Shown: positions 21,300 to 33,872 of the stretch, one piece after another
Layout of the letters: each line of letters starts with the position of its first letter
Numbering within the stretch: the first letter of the stretch is position 1
Assembly (NCBI RefSeq): GCF_029784165.1
Contig: NC_073696.1
Coordinates: 260,692,494-260,756,493 of the forward strand
Direction of reading: 5' to 3'
Length of the DNA stretch: 64,000 nt
Origin: Wyeomyia smithii
Taxonomy: Eukaryota; Arthropoda; Insecta; Diptera; Culicidae
Translations under genes and position numbers: made by a program
The notes under the pieces: generated by a model
The model's input: only the letters and a program-made list of their open reading frames with translations
What the model was told of the DNA's origin: nothing
The model's database searches: none

Positions 21300-24200
21300 T
21301 GTTAATAACTAAACTGTTCCTAAAAGCCTGAATTTCCTGCTAAATTTTGTGGCAAAATAATGGAATCAGTTGGAAATCAGTTATAAATAGTCGCGAGCCT
21401 CTAAGATGTGTTTCGAGAAGATTTTCTACAGCATTAATATGCGTTTTCGGTTGGAAATGAAGGTTGATCTTTCAAGGTTTAGGGTAACATATTCAATCAC
21501 CATCTGAAATATCCAAAAAGTAACGGCATAACGTACTGGGTGTTTATTTTTCTTAGCTTTCACGACCATCAAATGACTGATGTAAACATTATACACCAGT
21601 CAAAAGTTGATCATTTCATCAGCGCTTGCGCTAGTAACAGCGACTGACACTAAGTGACGGGTGCATTTTACACTTTCACACAGTAAATTGTTCGTGATGA
21701 CTGTGTTTTACCCATCAAACGGTTAAGTGCTCGTTATATTGCAGCTAACCTCAACTACCAGCAGGCAGGCAGACTAGTAGGAGACAAGATAATTTACCCC
21801 GTGAAAGCTAGTGGGAACAAAAGTAATCCCCTGTGGTAACGCCAGTGGACAAACTTCGTACTTTATCACTGGGAACTTGATGGAAAGCATACAAATCCTG
21901 TCCCGGGTCCTATTACGCCATGTTCCGACAGACAGATGCTACTGACAGAAATAAAACACGGTAAAGTACGATATCGTTGACTAATACCACTTCCTAGAGG
22001 TGGCCATTGTGGGTCATTTAATCGGTGTTATTTGATTGTAGCTCCGGCAGCAGATGCCTCCATGGGATGTACGAGTTTGCGTTTTGCATTGCCCAGTAGC
22101 AGCTAGTATAGTTGCGCCTCTGCTGATGACGCAACCGGGCAGTGATGAAACAGTCTCATGATGCTGGCATAACTTTCCTCCTCTCACAGAGTGAACACTC
22201 TAGCTGCAGTCCGCAGCGGGACGGGGATCCCAGTCTCGGGGTACACAGAGAGGAAAATAACAAAGTTTGTAACTAATTTAATGTATGCCGGTGGGGGTTT
22301 TGTTGGCGAAGTTTGAACCAAACTGTACACTTTGTGGTTTTGTTTTAATAATTACTAATTACGTTGTTTGGTGTCCGATGGACGAAACTTTTGGGATGTG
22401 TAAAAGTGTTTCCTGAAGCTATCATTTAGCCAAATTTCGTTCGACTAATTGCAAGTAGAGATGGTATCGTAACAAGTGGTCAATTTATTCGATATTTTAT
22501 TGAGTAAGTCAATGTTGGGATTGATGAAAAATTTGAAGGCACTTTGGGATTGTTTCGTCATTATTTAATCATCTTATGATCAGTTTATAAAAAAACAATT
22601 CTCGAAAAAAGCCACTGCTCGAAATATGGAATGAAGTTGATTGACAGATGAAGAGTAAAGGACATTATTTTTCGTGGCGTTCCTAATCGTACGCCACCTT
22701 AAAATCTTTCAACAGACGATGAGTCTGCAAGTTTACTCGCTCGCGGTTAATTCATTTCTATATCTTCATCTCTACGTTTGCTGCTTAAAAGTAAAACTGA
22801 AAATTGCAAGATTAGTTTCCGTATCCTTATTAAACTTAAATTGGAGCTCAAACTGTATCATGATTTCATACAATGAACTTAAAATGATACTCAGCATAAC
22901 CGCGAAACTCGTGCAGCCACTATTAGGTAATGAAACTTCTCACTGATGATGACGCCGACGGAGGCAGCGAAATGCCATCTCAACAGCCAGTAGAGTACGC
23001 TGCCCTTTAGGCTGCGACCGACTTAAAAATATATGTCATACCTTGACCTTTTGTTCGAGACTAGCCGTGACCGACAGTGTTGCCGGCACCACAATGAACC
23101 ATATCGCCTTATAATGGTTGGTATCGCTTTTGTTTTATGGCGCTGAAAACTGGACTTGATTTTCGAATCAGTTCTACGCCTCATATAACATGGTAGATTA
23201 AAGTTTGAGTGGTTTATAGCGGAACGCTACCCAAACTTGTGGTTGACACTGATCTATTCTGGTCGTCATGGCGGCAAGCTAGAGCGATAAAACCGGCCAC
23301 ATACACGTTACGTGGCGACCGGTTCACCCTGTAAATGGCATAAAACAGTCATTTCAGTTGCAGAACAAGCCAAACAGACTCGGATGAAATAGCTTCGGAC
23401 CGCCGGACCCAGCTTTTCTCGTGGCTGGAACGATGGCACTGCAAAAGACGTGTAATTATCACGGCCGGATGAAAACAAGCTCGGTGCAAAAAAATTAATA
23501 TACATATAATGGAGTTTCGGTGCTTCAGCAAGGATTGGCCATTACGGACGGTCCATCGGAGGGCGTGCAACGCTGCTCTCGCTGCAAAGCAACAGCACCG
23601 CGTAAATATTCTGTGTACAGTGTCACTTGCGGTGCTCCGCCACAAACATGATGAGGCGAGGCGTGCCATCCTTTGAACCCATTTTCTACTATCTCGCTCG
23701 CCAACATGACGATATTCAGGTCCAGTTCGCTTCGAGGGAACTGACAGATGAGTCACGCGTTTAGTCAGAAAATAGAGAATGAGAAAAGGTTGAACTTAAT
23801 CAATTTCTTGACACCGCACCACCCTGCATCCCGTATGCTGAAGCGATGGAATTGAAATATATGCCGGACATCTACGCCAATTCAGCCAGTCAATTACCAT
23901 CGCATCAGGATACTCGTTAATCATTTCGCTAGCGATCACTTCGTCTGTAGTCTCCGATGAGCCCACAGCTTGAACCACGCGGCTCGGAAAGCACTGGTGG
24001 TTGTGGTTGTTACAGCGCTGCCACACTTCCCGCAGGGGAATGGAAATGAAACAGGTTGTGTCTTTGATGTGGAAAATGCCAGCTGAAGTGACCTTTTAGC
24101 TCATTTCAAGTCATTTCGATAGCATCATCGTACCTTTTCTTTACTGTTTTTTACGAGTCCTCGCACTCGCTGGGCCCTTCTTCGTGCTCCACCGTAGGAG

Positions 24201-25750
24201 ATAGAGGAGTTATAGCAAAGCCAATGTAACTTTTTCAATTTGTTACAAATCATTGTAACTTATCTGTTTAATTTGGCTGATCTTTTGAAATTATTTGTGA
24301 TAGAAGTTGGACAATATGGTTTAACCCGCTTCTCTCCTAGATGTGCGCAACTGAAACGATGTGCATACCTCTACCTATTCGGATTGGGGATGCAATTTGC
24401 ATCAGCCGTTACGTTACCGGTGGTGCCAGGACGGCAGCGTGTGTGTTGTGCCTTCTCAGCCGATTGTTCTCTTCGGCTATGTAACGCGCGCGCGACATGT
24501 TTGTTTATCGTAAATGTCAACCTCGTGAGGGTGAATCAACTTGCGTTGACGTTCGGTTTGCGTTTTCGGGTACCATCTCCTTTGGTTTGGTTAGTTGATG
24601 AAAGATTGAACATGCACAAGGTGTACATGGTAGGGAACCTATTTTAAGCAGCTCGTACGGCCTGTTATGTATTGAGACGAAATACTCGAAATGTGTAAAT
24701 ATTACTATGAAAACATCAACTTGTCCACTAACTTTTTTTCTATCAGTACTTGTTTTCTAATTATAAAATTGATTTAGCAAATTTTAACAATGATCAATAG
24801 GAGTTCCCAATCAAGAAACACTATTTCAAGCACCAGACCCTATTTTAAACAGATAGCACCTGTTTTGCAGGGGGTTTTCTTTAGCACCCGAATCGCTCCT
24901 GAATAGCTACAATTTAGTCTGATTTTTGTATGATTACCGGTATTTTATGTATTCGTAAGACAGCTAGAATATCAAAGTTTTCGTTGCCGTCATTCAAATT
25001 TTCGATATTGATCAAAATTCAACAGTTCGAGGCCCGTTTCCACAAGGCTTTAGTCAAAAGCAAATTTTGTTTCATTGATAACAGAAGTGATTTCTTTTCG
25101 ATTGTTACAAAACATTGAGTGATAATTTATCTCATATCCCAAAAATAACTGGGGTATCGAACGTCTTCGATAGTGGTTTTCTTCGGCCAGTTTTTAGCAT
25201 GACTGTTGCAGAAAACCTGCCGGAATAAATACTGCCAAAGACGTTTGATACTAACTAAGATATTCGATTCGGTGGTGAAAGACTGACAAACTGCCACCAC
25301 AAAAAACTATTTACATCTCTTGCAGAGGAAATTTTATAATTTTTTGGTGAGAAAGTGTCTTATAAACTAATTACAAGATAAATTATCGCAGTAGCAGACC
25401 TATTGGAACCTTCTTTTGATCGCATTCGAATTTAGTTTACCACCACTGAATTCTGATTTTTTAATTATGATCAAATTTTATTTCAACATAGCATGAATTC
25501 ACGATAACTGTAGTAGTTTTTGGGCTTGATTGCATGTAAGTTTTTCAGTTTATTATATTGTTTAATCGCCTCCTAGTTTACTCTCATAGAGAGCAACTTA
25601 CCAGAGATTTCGTACGCGCGCTATTATGCCTGTGCCAAGTGTTACTTTTTCGATACAACTGCTTTAACATTCAATAATCACGTGATATAAAAATGAAACT
25701 TGAGACTTCCTCCGCATTATTTTGACTTTCCCAGTTCCCCGAACGAAGAG
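21300..25750. other. 4.4 kb without recognised features
   Basis: Mixed composition, with GC-richer patches at 21.9-22.25, 23.3-24.1 and 24.35-24.65 kb. Frames of up to 135 codons occur on the minus strand (23349-23756) and on + (24240-24647) but show no domain, no plausible splice context and overlapping alternatives. This could be intronic or intergenic host DNA; I cannot support a gene. Confidence 0.4.
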
Positions 25751-25751
25751 C

Positions 25752-25880
25752 GAGTCGCGGGATACGTGCCGCGTAAAAACCGCGTAAATTCCGGAATCCG
25801 CGTAAAAGAACGCGAAAGAAACTCGCGTAAAAAACCCGCGTAAAAAAACCCGTGTAAAAAAAACGTGTAGTAAAAAAGTG
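25752..25880. repeat. GCGTAAAAA-unit repeat (MITE remnant)
   Basis: Seven or more CGCGTAAAAA-like units separated by 3-8 bases, including TTCCGGAATCCGCGTAAAA shared with 16330-16365 and 38352-38372. Terminal repeats are absent. Unit number differs between the copies, so the core is expandable. Confidence 0.7.
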
Positions 25881-26514
25881 TAGTTGAAGAGGTTCTGTAT
25901 GAGACACGACTGCTAAATGAACCTGGAACCACAGCCTGTCTCATTTCAATGTACTTCTCCCAATATGTTTAGAAACTCATTCGATTTTGAGTGATCAATT
26001 CAAAGGTGTGAACCGATAAATTCCAGTAATGATTCTCTTTCATTCTTTATTTCAAATCATCAATGACCTTGAAGAACAGCGTTGACTAATTGGTTTGAAG
26101 TCATTCGAAAATGTTGGAGGTTGCAGAAACACAGTCTGTTCTGTTGATCAACTGTTCAGGAATGAAGGAAATCCGTTGAAAACTGACTGAACATCAAGCC
26201 TTTTATTTTTCATATATTGAATTTCAAGCCTTTGAAAGTGGACAATTTTTGGGACGCTCTCGATGTTTTCGGTTTTTTAATTTGTACCCCTATATTGTTT
26301 TTGTGTTTTTTTTTTCTCTGTGTGGACTCATCACTGTGACCAGAGAAATTTGATCTATTGTGATATTGCCCAGGTGTTTTCTGTACTCCGCACTTCATAT
26401 TATTGGCAGTATCACTATTGAAGTGAATGATACGCTTTTTTTTCTTTATTTATATCCGTGCTTGTGTGTGAGAGTTAACCCTTACATTTCAAGCTTACTG
26501 CTCTTCTACCGAGC

Positions 26515-26975
26515 CTCTTTTCTATCCTACCAATATCGCCAAATTACAATTGCCTGAACTGAGGCTACACCTAACGTTCCTCTCTGGCCAGGTTTGTTCT
26601 AAGAGAGACTTATTATGTCAAGAGGAAGGAGTCTTATCGAAACCTCGTTCCTCGTGCCAATATCACCAATTACAATTCCCTGTAGAGGGTAAATATTTCT
26701 GAAATCAGTTTTATCATAAGAAGGACTTATTTTGTCAAGAGTAAGGAGTCTTATCGAACCTCGTTCCTCCTACCAACACCGCGTCACAATCACAATTCCC
26801 TGAAGAGGCACTCAATGCTTCACCTCTGGTCAGGTTTATTATAAGTTGGACTTATATTTTTGTCAAAAAAAGGAGTCGTATCGAAACCTCGTTCCTCCAG
26901 CCAAGACCACGTCATAATTACAATTCCCTGAAAAGAACTATTATACGTTACTCAGAACAGTTTTATTGTAAGAGG
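26515..26975. repeat. Minisatellite, ~120-bp unit, four copies
   Basis: Four successive units share AAGGAGTCTTATCGAAACCT, CTCGTTCCTCC and TTACAATTCCCTGAA, with starts of the last motif near 26545, 26671, 26790 and 26918. Divergence of roughly 15-25% between units suggests an old array. It ends next to a SINE. Confidence 0.8.
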
Positions 26976-26979
26976 GAAG

Positions 26980-27125
26980 GAAGGGTATGTAGTAGAGAGC
27001 CTGAGAATGAACCCATGTTAAAGTCCTTTGACAACCAAATGGCCTGATTCTACTAAGATTCGAACCCACGACCACTCGCTTATCAAAGCGGACTCTGTAG
27101 CCTTGCGGCTACGAAGCTCTCGTTT
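26980..27125 (-). mobile_element. tRNA-derived SINE
   Basis: On the minus strand the sequence reads GAGCTTCGTAGCCGCAAGG, then a stem CGCTT/AAGCG and a box-B-like GGGTTCGAATC, followed by a unique tail (AATCAGGCCATTTGG). The arms do not make a full cloverleaf, so it is not a functional tRNA. The family differs from the SINE at 3573-3745. Confidence 0.55.
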
Positions 27126-27129
27126 GTTT

Positions 27130-28130
27130 TTGTTTTAGAATTGTTTCAGTTTCTTGTTTTATTCATTTATTTTCTGTAGGTCCCATCCGTCAATACTCTG
27201 TCAAATTTGTTTTAATTTTAGACCAAAACCAGATCAGATCAATGAAGACCTTGAAGCCGAAATGCGACTTTGCTTTGCTTGCATGTTCTAATTTTCGTAA
27301 ACTTAGTTTCATTAAATCCTATTTTGAGTAAATTTTATATTTCTCCCGAAAACTAGGTTGCATTGCTCGTTTTTCGCAATCATTCACTTTTAAGTTCCTA
27401 GTTAAAATTTAAGCAGGTTTGGCCTTAGAGCTCAAACTGGAAGAAAATTGAAGAATTGCTCGCCAGGCTCGTCGCTTCTACGAAAACTTCATTTAAGTCT
27501 CTGAAAACCCTTAAAACTTCCGTGTCTAAGGGTACCAAAATTCACAGAAACGAAAAGAAATAATCTTTCATCTATTTCCAGTGAGCGCTCTAAGGCCTGT
27601 GTGGATAATTGGTGGACAAAAGCGAACAAACAAATTCATTTAGAGCTCAAACTGTAAAACATGAAGTTTTAAAACTTTTGTAACTGTTTCTGTGGGTTTT
27701 GGCGCTACTAACGAAATCGAAAGTGCGTAAAGTCCTTGGAGACTTGAACGAAGTCATCCTGTAAGCAAACGAAGAAGAGACGAACCCAGCGAGCAATTAC
27801 TCTTCGGCCTTTTGCCGCACTGCCGAGCTGACTGAGGACTCCAAAATTCACAGTATGGTTTGAAAACTATCTTCCTTCATATTTGCAGTTTGAGCTCCAG
27901 GGCCGAATTGGCTGCACATCCACCCAACTGCAGAATTTAATTATGTGAACTTTTGTACTACTGAAAATTTTCAAGCCTTTTGAAACGCAGATTTCGACCA
28001 ATCGAAACTGAACTGCGCGCATGCCGGTAATGTGCACTTTGGACAATTTAAAAGCCTGCTCCGACTCAAAAAATTAATGTTACTAGCGAACGATGCGACG
28101 GACGGTCACATTCTAGCAGAATCAGCATCA
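27130..28130. other. Dispersed-repeat region, no gene
   Basis: The phrase GAGCTCAAACTG recurs at ~27430 and ~27645, with an AAGCTCAAACTGGAAAAAATG relative at ~32745. The end of the stretch (27900-28130) belongs to the dispersed repeat also seen at 14.9 and 53.8 kb (GATGCGAC.GACGG.CA). No coding frame is supported. Confidence 0.4.
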
Positions 28131-28449
28131 GACTATACTATGAAATATTACTCAACAAAAATCTTGGAGCTCGCAGAGATTCGTCGATTGGCTTCGTTCA
28201 TACTTATCTGATGAAATTCTACGAGACTTTAATTCCTACACTCTGGCGTTCCACGAGGTAGCAACACAGGACATTTGCTGTTCACACTGTTCTTCAATGA
28301 CATTGGCTTACTGCTGGATGTTGGCTGTAAACTAGTATACGCAGACGATCTTAAGCTGTATTTGATAATTCGCTCTGTCGAGGACTGTCGGGAGCTATCA
28401 GGGCTTTTTGATAAGTTTGTATATTGGTATCGCAAACACTGGTTTGCAG

Positions 28450-30283
28450 CAAAGTTGCTGATTATTATAATCATCATTGTCGCTGCTCACTAGTGACTTG
28501 CTACTATAGCTGCAGGCTATCGTATCATCAAGTGCAAATCACAGTGCTCAAAGATCTATTTGGGTGTATTCTATTCTTTACGTTTTCTCCTGCTATTGTA
28601 TTTCACTGAGTTACCACATTCGGCCACCCGAAAAAAAGTTACTCATTAGCAATTCGACTTACAGCAGAACGAAGCGAACGAATCTAACGAAGCGTCGGGA
28701 AAGACCAATGACGTTTACAAAGGATATTGGAAAAAAACACCGTTGGTTTTTTAAGGAAATAATTTAGATGTTCGCACGTATTGTTTGAGATGTTTGAAAA
28801 AGAAAAAAATGACATTCTTTCAATATATGTTTTTAGATTATGTTTCTTGGAGTCAACTTATTATAGTTTCCTGGAATTTAAAATGAATTTAACAAAATTG
28901 AAAACATCGGCAACATCAGCCTTTTCCTCCACATCTTTCAATTTTTTTTTCGCGCCGTGGTTCATTACTTTATTTTTTAAAACTACAGCTACACAGCACT
29001 GTTGGACAGAAAAAGCGGTTCGGTTCACCCAGAAAAAAATACCCAAAGAGTATGACTGATGCGAATCGCACGAATGGTGCGAACGATGCAAATGAAGTGA
29101 ATGATGCGAATCATTTGAATATTCTGAGTGATGAGATTACCACGAAAAAAAACCTCTGTCTTCCACTCCTATTGATCTGATCGGGTCCGAAGCGAAGATA
29201 GTGCGAAGAGAAAAGAAACTTCTCATACCTAAGTTACTCACCATGGCACGAGACAATCAACACGTTCGTTTCATTTATGAGTGTATGCTCTGTTGCCACT
29301 GTACTGAGTACCGTAAACTGGGGTGACTTTGATTACTTTTTTGATTGTATCTCAAATATTTTCAGAATATACTATGAAAAACTATATTCTCTGATATTTT
29401 TAAAATAAGTACTGGCATGCATTGAAAAAGATTCAGTCACTACTTCAAAAGTTTAGCAACAATTTTGCTGTTTTTAAATATGCTTTAAAAATTTTACTCC
29501 AATAAACATTCCGGGGTGACTTTGATCACTTTATTGTTTTGATGAATTTGGAGTAACACTTTGCTACTTTCACTAAATTGAACAGCCTTAAACGACTTAA
29601 ACGAGTTTATAAATATGGAGAGCAATTTGGGGGCCACTCGCATTCTACGTGAACAGTTTATAATGGCGAATGTCCAAGATTCATACAAAATTTTTAGAAT
29701 ATATATGAATGATTATTCACTGAGAGAGAAGGTGGTCTAAAATCGTCAAAAACTAGTCCACGAGGAATATGACTTATGAAATTGTCCAAATTTGTATGTT
29801 ACTTCACGTCTTGGGTTTTTGTTAAGAATAAATATGTAATACGCTGTGGAGAAAATTGGGACTCAACATTGCCTTCGAGGAAAAACGTGCAAAAATAACA
29901 ATAAAATGTATTGTTATAATATTTGTTCATCTTAAGAACTAATCTGGGAACAAAATAAAAACACTTTACGTATTGCAACTTGTTGTTTTGAATTTGCTTG
30001 AACCGATTGTTTGTATGCAACAAAAATCGCCAAAAATACACTTTATTTTCAAATAATATTTTAGCTCGAAAAACACTCTTTAAATAGCAGGAAATGCATG
30101 AATAGTAGCAATGGGAACATATATCCACACAATCAGTGAAGATTACGACAAATCCCAAGTACTACGAGCGCTTTTTTACCACATTTTCAGAACAGAGGTA
30201 TAGTGATCAAAGTCACCCCAGTTTACGGTACTTCTGGTTGCACAGCGTATTTGAGTGTAATGAAGCGATATTCAGCAACACTG
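28450..30283. mobile_element. hAT-like element, 1.83 kb
   Basis: Left CAAAGTTGCTGATTAT and reverse-complemented right CAGTGTTGCTGAATAT are the terminal inverted repeats. GTTTGCAG is duplicated exactly at 28442-28449 and 30284-30291, and the identity extends to 15 bp because the right terminal bases happen to match. It encodes no recognisable transposase and hosts the MITE at 29311-30228. Confidence 0.78.
29311..30228. mobile_element. 918-bp TA-flanked MITE (CCGTAAACTGGGGTGAC ends)
   Basis: CCGTAAACTGGGGTGACTTT and its reverse complement form ~23-bp ends, flanked by TA at 29309-29310 and 30229-30230. An internal copy of the end motif (CCGGGGTGACTTTGATCAC) lies at 29511. The end motif GGGGTGA.(T/C)TTGATC resembles that of the 791-bp MITE at 5025-5815, so the two may share a transposase source. 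Confidence 0.88.
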
Positions 30284-30599
30284 GTTTGCAGTAACTGTCA
30301 AGTGATGAGTGATGACCTTCCTCCGTAAAATGAATCCAGTTGTATTCATCTATCAAATTGATAAACAAGAACTAACAAGAGTTGACCACGTTAGTAACCT
30401 TAGAGTTTTGATAGATAGTAAACTTACGTTTAATCTACAGCATACTAACATAATCGCCAAAGCCACGAGACAACCTGATTTTATTTCGAAAATTGCTCGC
30501 GGCTTTATGGATTCCCATTGCTTGAAGGCGTCGTATTGTGCTCTTTTTCGCTCACTCCTCCTTCATCGTGCGCAACAAACAACAAATGACAGCAAGTCG

Positions 30600-31520
30600 A
30601 CACCGGACGCGTCGGTTAGTTAACCTATATATGAGGCTAAAGCTGATACCAATACCAATACACAGAATGCCCATGTTGCGCGCCCACACAATGATGAAGA
30701 GTAGAATAACTTATTGAACACCCTGTAAAACTCAACCTTCAATACCCTGAAGGTATTGTTTCATCCCTCCATCTTAGACTTTCTATCGAAAGTTTTGTTA
30801 TAATTTAGAGATATTTAAAAAAACTTAGATAAAAAACACAAGTCATATTTTTCTGAAATAAATTTCAACTTTGTGTTTAATTTCTTGTGAAAGCCAAAAC
30901 TCATTGATGTTGAGTCTTAACTTATTTTTTCGGCATTATTTACTGGTACGTGCACGAATGAGAGGAAAGGTTCCAAGACTCGAAAACCAAAGTATGAATA
31001 AAACTTCTTCTATCCTACAACATATCACTAATACGGCTTATTAAAGGAAAAATAAACCCGTTTCATAGGTTGTTTTCAAATTTGAAATTTTCTAATGTTG
31101 ACTGTTTTTACCGGATCATTTCAGTTCTTTCCAAATTTTTATTTTGAATCTCAAGCAGAATAAACCCTTTATTTTCAATCTCCGCATGTACCTAACAGAT
31201 GACAACTAAAATTTTGAATTTATTTGGCGCTTTCTTACTATACAACAAACACCCTCGGAGAGAAATGAAACTATTTTTAAATAAGCTCTCTCTCGCCTCT
31301 TTATGCCAGTATTTTTCGTTCTGCCTATGCATGCTCAGTTCTGTTCGAATTGGCATCGGAACAAGAAGCATTGGGCAAGCGCACTGTACAGTTCTTATTT
31401 GTACTTTTTATACATTTTTTAATTTGTTTCGACAACTTTTCGATTTTCAAGACTTCTCCATTTTCGTACAAGTACATTTTCTGTGCTATGCAAAGTTTTT
31501 TTTCTCCGAAAAATATTAGT
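30600..31520. other. No gene recognised
   Basis: AT-rich DNA. The sequence around 30955-31045 (AAGACTCGAAAACCAAAGTATGAAT) has a diverged relative at 32155-32220, so a dispersed repeat probably spans the pogo-like MITE. Frames here lack domains. Confidence 0.4.
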
Positions 31521-31521
31521 A

Positions 31522-31948
31522 CAGGTCGGACTCGATTATCCGGAGCTCGATTATCCGGAATTCGATTATCCAGAATTATAGACTCGATTATCCGGAACTT
31601 TATTTTTTTTGTGTCCGTTTTCAATTCCGAAATTTTGCCTTTACCATCCCTTCTGGTATATTTGTTACCATTTAAGTCACTTCCAGCATGTTTGGGACAT
31701 GTTCGACTTAAGTGAAAATAATCAATGTCGAATTTATTTTTTTTTTTTGCTACTTAAGATTTTTCCCTTTTTCGCCTCAGAAATAACTTCTGGTTACGCC
31801 ACTGCATCATACATAAATAAAACAAATATTTCTTTTATGTTCGTTAATCGCAAAATTTCAGTATTTTTTGTGTGTTTCGATTATCCGGAAAACTCGATTA
31901 TCCGGAATGAAAAATTTTGTGATGTTCGGGATAATCGAGTCCGACCTG
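31522..31948. mobile_element. pogo/Tigger-like MITE, 427 bp, TA duplication
   Basis: The ends CAGGTCGGACTCGATTATCC and its near reverse complement are flanked by TA (31520-31521, 31949-31950). Next to the ends CGATTATCCGGA-type motifs repeat: four at the left, two direct and one inverted at the right. Such subterminal arrays are where a transposase would bind. CGATTATCC-type ends are characteristic of pogo/Tigger relatives. Confidence 0.88.
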
Positions 31949-31950
31949 TA

Positions 31951-33872
31951 TAATGAGTAAATGTTTTAAGTTAAAGTTTTGCTGCTAAGCGAAATAGTGA
32001 AAAAAGGAATCTCCAAATCATTCTTTCTATTTCAAAAATTTAAGAAAGTTTAAGAACGCAATCAAAGTTGTGACATACAAAGAGCCAAATCTATTTCTGC
32101 GTGAGCCTATTCATTTGTTTATTCATAGCTTCGATCACAAGTATGGATAAATGATTTGAAGACTCGAAAATCAACATTTGAATTTTATCTTTTATTCTTC
32201 CACATGTCACAAACATAAATTATTATAACTAGGGTAAGGAGCGGCTTAAGCAGTGGCGTCTATTTAAATCCGTCGAAGGAAACGGGCTTTGAACTCACGA
32301 GCTTTGAATAATACCAACAGTTTCAATGCTAAAAACGAAAACTTTAATTAAGCTAGCTACGAATATATAAAATACCATTCAACCAATAAATCTTTGAAAA
32401 AACAATAATTTTATTAAAACTAATCCCCTGCAAAACAGATGCGAATTGCTTCAAATATGTTCGGGTTGACTAAATTGCGTTCCTCGATTGGTAACTGTAG
32501 TTGATTCCCGTTGAAGCTTACTAAATCAGTTTTACAATCTGAAAACAAGTACTGACAGAGATAAAGGTAGTAGATAAATTGATACAGTTTTGTTTGTATA
32601 TTATCTTACACATTTCGAGTGATTCGTCTCGATACACAGGAGGCTCAAAAAGCTGTTCAAAAAGGTTCCCTATCCTATTTAGGATAACTAGTGTTAAATT
32701 TATTCTGAAAGTTTGCTATATAACACTAGTCAACACAGGTGTTAAAGCTCAAACTGGAAAAAATGAAAGATCAGAAAAAAAAATTCAAAAATCGAGCGCG
32801 CTCTTTCTAAAAAATCTCAAATAAGTTGTGCTTGATCTACTACTCAATAACGGTACACCGTAGAACCAAAAGTATTACACGTGATTTTTCTAAATATAAA
32901 CGTACCAAAATAAATAATCTGAATATGAGTTTGTCGTAAAATATTCTCAATAATTCTAAGTACTATAATCTGGGAACAAAAATTTAACAAAAAACCTAAA
33001 AACTGTTCGATTTTGACATATCTAAAACGTAATGAACCAAGCTGAGATGTAAGGTAAACAAACCACTATAACAGGTTAGTGATATTATTGTGGAGTTATA
33101 TACTCTTAGTTTAGTTGTATGAAGTCTGATTTAGTGCCGAATAATCGTTATTTGTTGGAGATGTTACTTTTCTCATTTCAATACAAACGACAACTGGAGC
33201 GTATCGATAGTCAACAAAGTTCACGGAAATGCAGCTCAAAGTCACTATGAAGACGTTTATTTTCTATGTTGACGACTGTCGAAGACGTTGAATTGAAGAA
33301 ATTGATCCATGTTAAACCCAGGGACAGCTTGTTTTAGTATTATTAGTAACGCGCCAGACCATTTCCAAGCGGTTATATGCTTTTTCAAAATAAAGTTGCA
33401 TTTTTGCTAACAAAAAACAACGAGAACTTAGCTACGCACCTAATAAGCCGGAATCATTTTCACGCATCCTTTTTTCGCGGTTTCGGCATTTTTGCGTTAC
33501 TTTTTTTACAGTAATTTTAGAATTTGCAAGGTTTTCCCACGCGAATTGCGAAATTAATACATTTTTGAAGAAGTATTTCCCAGAAATGTCATCTTTTTTT
33601 CACGAAATGTTTAAGGTGAAACGGTTTTAACACCACATATAACCGATTTTTAGCTTGCTGCAGTGAAGCAAACATAAAATAGCGTTTTCACAGGGAACGT
33701 ATTAACTACTTCCGAGTCATGCGCTTTTGAAAATTCGAAGCAGTGGTTCGAAGTCGGCTTTTTGTGGGTATTGATACCATTTCACCTCAAATGATTTTTA
33801 TTTCCTGAATCTTTTGTCCAGAATATTGGTTGAATCTATCATTATTATTGTTTCCGAAGCTTTATTTTGATT
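31951..33872. other. No gene recognised
   Basis: AT-rich DNA with no supported frame, apart from a possible dispersed repeat at 32000-32220. Confidence 0.4.

Larger units (their letters stand above)
28145..30580 (+). pseudogene. Jockey/CR1-like LINE RT remnant, split by a hAT element
   Basis: The first part (to 28449) reads DWLRSYLSDE, SGVPRGSNTGHLLFTLFFND (RT region B/C) and LVYADDLKLYLIIRS, with the YADD catalytic box intact, then FVYWYRKHWFA. It resumes at 30284 with VMTFLRKMNPVVFIYQIDKQ, VDHVSNLRVLIDSKLTFNL and IAKATRQPDFISKIARGF, the usual thumb motifs. Joining the two parts across the hAT element with one 8-bp duplication gives a continuous alignment containing two stops. Endonuclease and 5' parts are absent. 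It is unlike the Jockey at 56.5 kb and the LOA element. Confidence 0.75.

Noticed and set aside
23349..23756. 135-codon frame on minus strand
   Set aside because: No domain, Arg/Cys/Ser-rich translation, overlaps equally long alternatives in other frames.
25671..25944. Phe/Thr/Arg-rich repetitive frames on minus strand
   Set aside because: Translation of the GCGTAAAAA repeat units; similar frames at 16293-16475 and 38348-38545 have the same cause.
26980..27125. Possible tRNA gene on minus strand
   Set aside because: Box B is present but no full cloverleaf forms; SINE-like tail follows.
28450..30276. 15-bp direct repeat as evidence of a retroposed insertion
   Set aside because: No poly(A) tail; the first seven bases of the repeat belong to the right terminal repeat of a hAT-like element, leaving a normal 8-bp duplication.
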